This document shows, one piece after another, positions 4,601 through 7,097 of a stretch of DNA of 7,097 nt; within the stretch, counting starts at the first letter, position 1, and the number at the start of each line of letters is the position of its first letter. The stretch is taken from contig JARIHM010000106.1 of NCBI GenBank assembly GCA_029288275.1, forward strand, positions 1 to 7,097, written 5' to 3'. The notes below the pieces were generated by a model that worked only from the letters and a program-made list of their open reading frames with translations, was not told where the DNA came from and did not search any database. The stretch is from Candidatus Saccharimonadota bacterium (GTDB lineage: Bacteria > Patescibacteriota > Saccharimonadia > UBA4664). The position numbers were made by a program, and so were the translations under genes.

Positions 4601-6973
4601 AGTACGGTCGGTTCCAGCGCCACCACCATCCAGGGCGGCACGGGCAACCTTTCGCTCCTCACCAATTCGGCCTCGGCCAAGATTATTGCAAAATCAAGTA
4701 CCAATTCCACCGCCGCCGTCCAGATACAAGACTCCAGCGGCAATCCAATTGCCAACGTTGATACCACCAACCAGCGGCTAGGTGTGAATACTAGCTCACC
4801 CAGCGGTGTACTCCAGGTGAACCAGGGCACGTTAGCCCCGGGCACGGTAACTAACTCTGCCTCGAGCGCCAGCGTCACCGGCTCGAGCACTACCTTTACT
4901 AGTACTTTTACGCCCGGCGACAGTTTCACTATTACCTCAAGCGGCAACACCTGTACCGTACTATCAATTACAAGTGATACTGCCCTTACCTGCACCGCTA
5001 CGCTAGCTGGTTCCTCATCTGGCTCGGCCTACACACTGGGAAACTCAGCGCGTTTGACGGTACTTAAGAACGGCAATGTTGGCATCGGTACCAATGCTCC
5101 AACCAACCCGCTCCATGTAGCCGTCAACAACGCCGGCGTGGTTACACCGCTGACGCTCCTGCAAAACGCCGGCTCGGGCGATGCCACCGTTGAGTTCCGT
5201 AATGCTGCTAATTCCAACAGCTTTTATGCCGGCCAGGATGCCAGCAACGGCGGCGCCTTTACCCTCAACTCTTCGACAGCCGCTGCTGGTACCGGCATCA
5301 ACTATGTTCAGAGCGTCACGGCCCAAAACGATGCCGGCAATACCAATATCCAGCAGAGCATCACTCTCACCGGCGCGGGCCACCTCATTGCCGTGGCCGT
5401 ATCGTTTAGTGGCAACACCACTCTTACCTGCTCCGATGGCCAAGGCAACGCTTGGACCACCGTGGATACCCAGTACAGCAACGTCACCGACAATCAATCC
5501 TGGGGCATCTGCTACGCTATTAGCAGCAGTAGTGGCTCTGATCTGATTACTGCTACGTTTGGCACGACGGCCAACTTCCGCCGCATTCTTATCAATGAGT
5601 ACACCGGCACGGCCACGAGTAATGTGGTCGATACCCACCTATCAGGCTTTACCACCAGCAATGCCAGCGGCACCGACGGCGTAACTACAAGCAATATTAC
5701 TACCACGCAAGCCGGCGATCTGATCTTTGGCGGGGTCGATGACGTAAGCGGACCAACCACCATCACAGCTGGGACCAACTTTACCAGCCGGGCCGGCCTG
5801 GTTGGCCCTGGCGGCGACGTGATGAACATAGAGGATAGAACCCAGGTCTCAGCCGGCACTACCAACGCCACGTGGACATTCAGTGGCTCGGGCTTAGATT
5901 ACGTCTGGGGTGTAGTGGCTTTCAAGGTTGCACCGGCCGTGGTCAGCGACACCTATGCCAACTCACTCTTTTCGCTCACCCAAGGCGGCACCGCTACCTT
6001 CCGTAATGCTACGAATTCCACCAGCGCCTTTGTGGTTCAGAATGCCAGCTCAATCAATCTTCTCCAGATCGATAGCGCCAACAACCGGGTCTATGTGGGC
6101 AGCTCAGCCGCAGACTCTACTGCCATTCTGTTTGTCCCAGATACCTCCACGAGCAATAGCGATCCCACCGGCGTCAACGGTGCCATTTACTACAGCACGG
6201 GCGGCCGCGGCGGTGCTGACAATAACGGCGCCAGCTACTCCGGCAAGTTCCGCTGTTACGAAGGTGGCATCTGGAAGAACTGTATTGGCATGCGTGACAT
6301 CGCCGAACGACGCTGGGGCTACCTCTCCAGTGCTGGCACCGCGCCTACCGCCCTTACTACCGCTGGTGGCATCGTCGCTCCCAGCCTAGCCACGAGCGCT
6401 ACCCAGGCAGCCGACGCCCAAGCTGAGAGCATCTACAACAAATACACCAGCACCGCCACATCCACCAATGCCGGCGGTATTGATGGCCCCTATACTCAAA
6501 CGGAGTCCCGCTACCTGCCCAAGCTGGTCACCCGCATTCGTACCGACGCCAACCTTACCGCTACTGGCGGCCGGATGTGGATAGGTCTCACGAGCGCCTC
6601 GCTCACGAGCGTGACCGTTCCTACCACCTCCACCGCCAACGCCACCACCATCCTGGGCATTGGTTACCAGAAAGGTGTGGACGGCGGTAACTTTGTCTGT
6701 GTGGCTGGCAATGGTACCAACATTAGCGGTACCGATACTGGCATAACCGCCGCCAACAGTACCTACTACGACGTCATTATTGACTACAGTACCAATGGCA
6801 CGCTGGTCTGCTCAATCGCTACAGCCGGCAGTGCCTACACGACAGTAGCTAACACTTCCACCGCGCCCAATGCCACCTCCACCGCGCTTGGCCTCTATGA
6901 GGCCGAGATTCTCACCAGCGGCACCACGGCCCGGGCTATTGATATTGCCTTTGCCTATCTCGAATACAACTAG
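1691..6973 (+). CDS. Giant secreted modular fibre/adhesin (beta-strand-repeat surface protein)
   Basis: About 1760 aa, rich in Ser, Thr, Gly, Ala and Asn. The N terminus is a basic region, then a hydrophobic segment (about 1781-1822) and a signal-peptidase-like site S-Q-A before A-V-N-S-Q (1835-1849), so it is exported. If uncleaved, the same segment would anchor it. Modules in order: an LNFQGR...PYALQA N-domain (1850-2263); a Gly-rich stretch (2497-2670); fibre repeats of the form VGIGT..P...L.V near 2699, 3156, 3725, 4781, 5078 and 6090; an AICTASGCTPA module (about 2789-2821); three ~68-residue beta modules; a solenoid-like stretch (4330-4650); an inserted domain (5297-5935); an NGAIYYS...KFRCYEGGIWKNC module (6175-6290); and a C-terminal domain (6305-6970). 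There is no LPXTG, C-terminal membrane segment or S74 chaperone domain. By family resemblance (Saccharibacteria surface proteins, phage tail fibres) it is probably an elongated, perhaps trimeric, attachment protein. The host role is inference. The start is uncertain: TTG 1664, ATG 1676, ATG 1691, GTG 1706 and GTG 1712 are all in frame, none with a clear Shine-Dalgarno. Confidence 0.85.
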   Translation: MIVQLVVVRYRILRSVVGSRIFLLRSHIVSALALAGLILLALVLPSASSQAAVNSQLNFQGRLLNNAGAVVADGTYNMEFQIWQGGNGCVTGCTSANAAANNGGTLKWTEDWVYGSGSPDNRVTVKNGYFSVTLGSLTSLSAVDFSQSSLWLSMNVGDTSSAATFGAASGDGYMIPFKRLTASPYALQAQNSDALGGLTSGQFVQLAQGVQTDGSTNAAVFLNKTSTGNFVELQKNGADVFTVDNSGNILLGSNADKTIAVATAPASTAGNKLTLQAGTGGSGTGAAGGALVLQGGTAGGTNANGGDVDIFGGTKTGSGSAGNVVLAYNGATTGLVGIGTGSPNYQLDVAGDANLSSGSALRINGTAICTASGCTPAAGSGNYIQNGTSVQTSSNFHVSGSGTADTSFLTPLLDTPSGTTTLNLGTTNATAGINLNQNTTIAAGKSLTVGGAATFQNNANSTSAFIVKTAASGTNQNVLQVDTTNEQVTIGAATLPAAKLTVLATSTPGLIVNQTTTTDIADFTQTALGAGNATVSSGFANVAGIGTSFLSLFKGGDTVLVSTQLRTISSVSSNTLMPATVNWSINATNVPYYRGGPVGTGTVTTAGTTALTGSSTTFTTTFKVGDTILVNGESSPHVITVITDDTHLTVSSAFSTSASSLAYSRAGYDALVIKSNGAVGVGVNNPGAALQVQSTGIGQKTLIAQSGGNQTANVLEVQDSSGNALLSVSPTGATTINPGANNTVGLAVRGGSSGTPNILEVRDSSNVLQDYFDSSGGLFVNKPILATSAVNLGSSVSPFASVWSNGTVNTNTLSAWTGSSLAIVGNGNSTWSTTSGTLTLQSASTLTLTSNTGSASTGSVFLTSGTSTSATAGNVTVDTGATITGTPTVNIGTGNAKAVAVGNSSGTLTLQGNGTSSAVSIQSAASGTISIGTANAANTIQIGNTGNAVAQTINLGNNTTASSTATVTIGSTVGSSATTIQGGTGNLSLLTNSASAKIIAKSSTNSTAAVQIQDSSGNPIANVDTTNQRLGVNTSSPSGVLQVNQGTLAPGTVTNSASSASVTGSSTTFTSTFTPGDSFTITSSGNTCTVLSITSDTALTCTATLAGSSSGSAYTLGNSARLTVLKNGNVGIGTNAPTNPLHVAVNNAGVVTPLTLLQNAGSGDATVEFRNAANSNSFYAGQDASNGGAFTLNSSTAAAGTGINYVQSVTAQNDAGNTNIQQSITLTGAGHLIAVAVSFSGNTTLTCSDGQGNAWTTVDTQYSNVTDNQSWGICYAISSSSGSDLITATFGTTANFRRILINEYTGTATSNVVDTHLSGFTTSNASGTDGVTTSNITTTQAGDLIFGGVDDVSGPTTITAGTNFTSRAGLVGPGGDVMNIEDRTQVSAGTTNATWTFSGSGLDYVWGVVAFKVAPAVVSDTYANSLFSLTQGGTATFRNATNSTSAFVVQNASSINLLQIDSANNRVYVGSSAADSTAILFVPDTSTSNSDPTGVNGAIYYSTGGRGGADNNGASYSGKFRCYEGGIWKNCIGMRDIAERRWGYLSSAGTAPTALTTAGGIVAPSLATSATQAADAQAESIYNKYTSTATSTNAGGIDGPYTQTESRYLPKLVTRIRTDANLTATGGRMWIGLTSASLTSVTVPTTSTANATTILGIGYQKGVDGGNFVCVAGNGTNISGTDTGITAANSTYYDVIIDYSTNGTLVCSIATAGSAYTTVANTSTAPNATSTALGLYEAEILTSGTTARAIDIAFAYLEYN
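1850..2263 (+). other. N-terminal LNFQGR...PYALQA domain of the giant protein
   Basis: The first ~138 residues after the signal peptide read LNFQGRLLNNAG, then DGTYNMEFQIW, a short Cys pair (C-x3-C at 1955 and 1967), VKNGYFSVTLGSLTSL, LWLSMNVG, and end with FKRLTASPYALQAQ. This order is the recognisable head domain found before fibre repeats in many bacterial S74-type and tail-fibre-like proteins: an 'FQGRL.d..G..vpDGTY' opening, a 'G.fsv.LG' centre and a 'sPYAl.A' end. It probably forms the beta-rich base that attaches the fibre. The resemblance is from memory of the family, not a search. Confidence 0.6.
2497..2670 (+). repeat. Glycine-rich repeat segment
   Basis: About 58 residues with GG pairs at short intervals, alternating with short beta strands. 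The sequence begins LTLQAGTGGSGTGAAGG and continues through ALVLQGG, NGGDVDIFGG and GSAGNVVLA. This resembles the Gly-rich stretches of phage long tail fibre adhesins, which can pack as polyglycine-II helices or short beta-solenoid turns. The structural reading is inferred. Confidence 0.5.
3275..3688 (+). repeat. Tandem beta modules A and B of the giant protein
   Basis: Two back-to-back ~68-residue modules (A 3275-3478, B 3485-3688). Shared pattern: an opening V-x-(S/T) strand, a (T/G)-S-(S/F)-x-T-F-x-x-x-F turn, (K/V)-G-D-T-(V/I)-L-V, then an ISSV/ITVITDD-T-(H/L)-L strand and a closing strand with Y-x-R. Module B contains TGSSTTFTTTFKVGDTILV. A third copy (C) is at 4841-5041. B and C are more alike than A. 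These are probably small beta-barrel or Ig-like beads along the fibre. Confidence 0.6.
4330..4650 (+). repeat. Beta-solenoid-like repeats with 'I-x-I-G' strands
   Basis: A run of short units, each ending in an alternating hydrophobic strand and a G-N/G-T turn: PTVNIGTGNAK, GTISIGTANAANTIQIGN, AQTINLGNNTT and ATVTIGSTVGSSATTIQGG. The spacing is about 13-20 residues. This is the usual look of a beta-helix or triple-stranded beta-prism shaft in fibre proteins. Confidence 0.5.
4841..5041 (+). repeat. Beta module C, third copy of the GD module
   Basis: About 67 residues: GTVTNSASSASVTGSSTTFT, then FTPGDSFTI, then VLSITSDTALTCTATL, ending SGSAYTLG. It matches module B at TGSSTTFT-x-TF-x-x-GD, and the SDTALT strand parallels DDTHLT in B. 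It differs by having a Cys pair (codons at 4952 and 4991), probably a disulfide pinning two strands. It is separated from A and B by about 1.15 kb of other fibre modules. Confidence 0.6.
5297..5935 (+). other. Inserted ~213-residue globular domain, probably a beta sandwich
   Basis: Composition shifts here from low-complexity Ser/Thr/Gly repeats to a normal globular mix with Trp, Arg, Asp and Tyr. The segment opens INYVQSVTAQND and includes LIAVAVSFSGNTTLTCSDGQGN, a Cys pair (codons 5429 and 5510), FRRILINEYTGT, GDLIFGGVDDVSG, and ends WTFSGSGLDYVWGVVAFKVA. The pattern of a 'LI.VAVS' strand, a 'D..GN.WT' turn, a central E-Y-x-G strand, a 'GDLIFGG' strand and a closing 'W....VAFK' strand resembles jelly-roll/concanavalin-like domains common in secreted bacterial proteins. 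Ligand unknown; carbohydrate binding is possible. Confidence 0.5.
6305..6970 (+). other. C-terminal putative tip/receptor-binding domain
   Basis: The last ~222 residues follow the KFRCYEGGIWKNCIG module and begin ERRWGYLSSAGTAPTALTTA. They contain YNKYTST, ESRYLPKLVTRIRTDAN, GGRMWIGLTSASL, GIGYQKGVDGGNFVCVAGNG and STYYDVIIDYSTNGTLVCSI, and end AIDIAFAYLEYN at the stop. A Cys pair is encoded at 6698 and 6809. Strands alternate with short turns and there is no anchor after it. This is the position and style of the distal head of a phage tail fibre and would be the part that meets the target surface. Confidence 0.5.
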
Positions 6974-6976
6974 AGC

Positions 6977-7097
6977 TTACTGCGGCTCAAAACTGCTCGT
7001 TACTGCTTCGGCATCCTTGGGAGCAATACCCGTCACGTTCAAGATGACCCAGGTGTTTGTAGCCACTACACTAGCGACCATTTTGTCGCCCCATAGG
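6977..7097 (-). CDS. C-terminal end of an unrecognised gene (partial)
   Basis: On the minus strand a frame is open from the window edge for 39 codons to a TAA (plus-strand 6977-6979). It reads LWGDKMVASVVATNT then WVILNVTGIAPKDAEAVTSS and ends FEPQ. The balanced composition and codon use resemble a real protein end: a beta strand (TWVILNVTG) followed by a helix beginning APKDAEAV. I do not recognise the family. It converges on the giant gene with only three bases between the two stop codons and no visible terminator. The rest lies outside the window. Confidence 0.55.
   Translation of the reverse strand, partial: LWGDKMVASVVATNTWVILNVTGIAPKDAEAVTSSFEPQ

Noticed and set aside
4330..4650. Possible tandem DNA repeat or CRISPR-like array, because similar short phrases recur.
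   Set aside because: The similarity is at protein level (I-x-I-G strands) with variable spacing and diverged codons. There are no identical direct repeats with unique spacers.
2293..5871. Many long minus-strand open frames opposite the giant gene (for example 4000-4509, 4510-4995, 5045-5638).
   Set aside because: They arise because the sense strand is dominated by GCC, ACC, GGC and AGC codons, whose complements rarely make stops. The products are Val/Leu/Pro/Ala-rich with no motifs.
1691..6973. Prophage tail fibre gene as the main reading.
   Set aside because: No phage structural, lysis or integrase gene is beside it, the gene encodes a Sec-type signal peptide, and neighbours are cellular genes. 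A phage origin of modules is still likely.
6973..6988. Weak hairpin GAGC...GCTC just after the giant gene, considered as a terminator.
   Set aside because: It has only 4 base pairs with an 8-base loop and no U-tract on either strand.

Overview
The window looks like a piece of a Patescibacteria (CPR) genome, most likely Candidatus Saccharibacteria (TM7) or a close relative. This is inferred from gene content and protein style, not from a marker gene. The clues are compact small genes, a very long Ser/Thr/Gly/Asn/Ala-rich secreted protein built from phage-tail-fibre-like modules typical of Saccharibacteria surface proteins, a KGG stress protein, and a core-only SPOUT methyltransferase. All visible stops are TAA or TAG. 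No gene needs TGA as a sense codon, so the standard code fits and the Gracilibacteria/SR1 code is not supported. The sequence is moderately GC-rich, with AT-rich islands only between genes.

Layout from left to right. (1) Positions 1-122 hold a good sigma70-type promoter (67-96) and a strong Shine-Dalgarno (117-122). (2) A 170-172 aa zinc metallopeptidase of the ImmA/IrrE type with a C-terminal zinc ribbon ends at 641 (+). (3) A perfect 14-bp-stem bidirectional terminator (654-683) separates it from a convergent 69 aa KGG-motif stress protein (702-911, -). (4) The divergent intergenic region 912-1119 contains a near-consensus promoter for the KGG gene. An inverted repeat (AGCATAA-N5-TTATGCT) exactly fills the spacer of that promoter, and the long leader carries a 17-bp stem-loop. 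(5) A 173 aa TrmH/SpoU-family 2'-O-methyltransferase runs 1120-1641 (+). (6) One giant gene (about 1691-6973, +) fills three quarters of the window. It encodes a secreted, about 1.76-kresidue modular fibre or adhesin. (7) The last about 120 bases hold the C-terminal end of an unrecognised gene on the minus strand, which converges on the giant gene with only 3 bases between stop codons.

The most interesting features are two. The first is the giant fibre. It combines an N-terminal LNFQGR...PYALQA domain, 'VGIGT..P...L.V' fibre repeats, a glycine-rich stretch, three copies of a ~68-residue beta module, a beta-solenoid-like stretch, a ~213-residue inserted domain, and a C-terminal putative tip. 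All 12 cysteines of the mature chain fall in six local pairs. It is a candidate host-attachment protein for an epibiont. The second is a 7-mer, TTATGCT/AGCATAA, which I found five times in the window, each time just upstream of a gene or inside a promoter. Two of these copies extend to a 14/15 match (TAAACAKCTTATGCT). This suggests a shared operator or an unusual promoter element in front of every transcription unit whose start lies in the window. The genes do not form an obvious single pathway. The metallopeptidase and KGG protein suggest stress or regulatory roles, the methyltransferase is housekeeping, and the giant protein is surface machinery.
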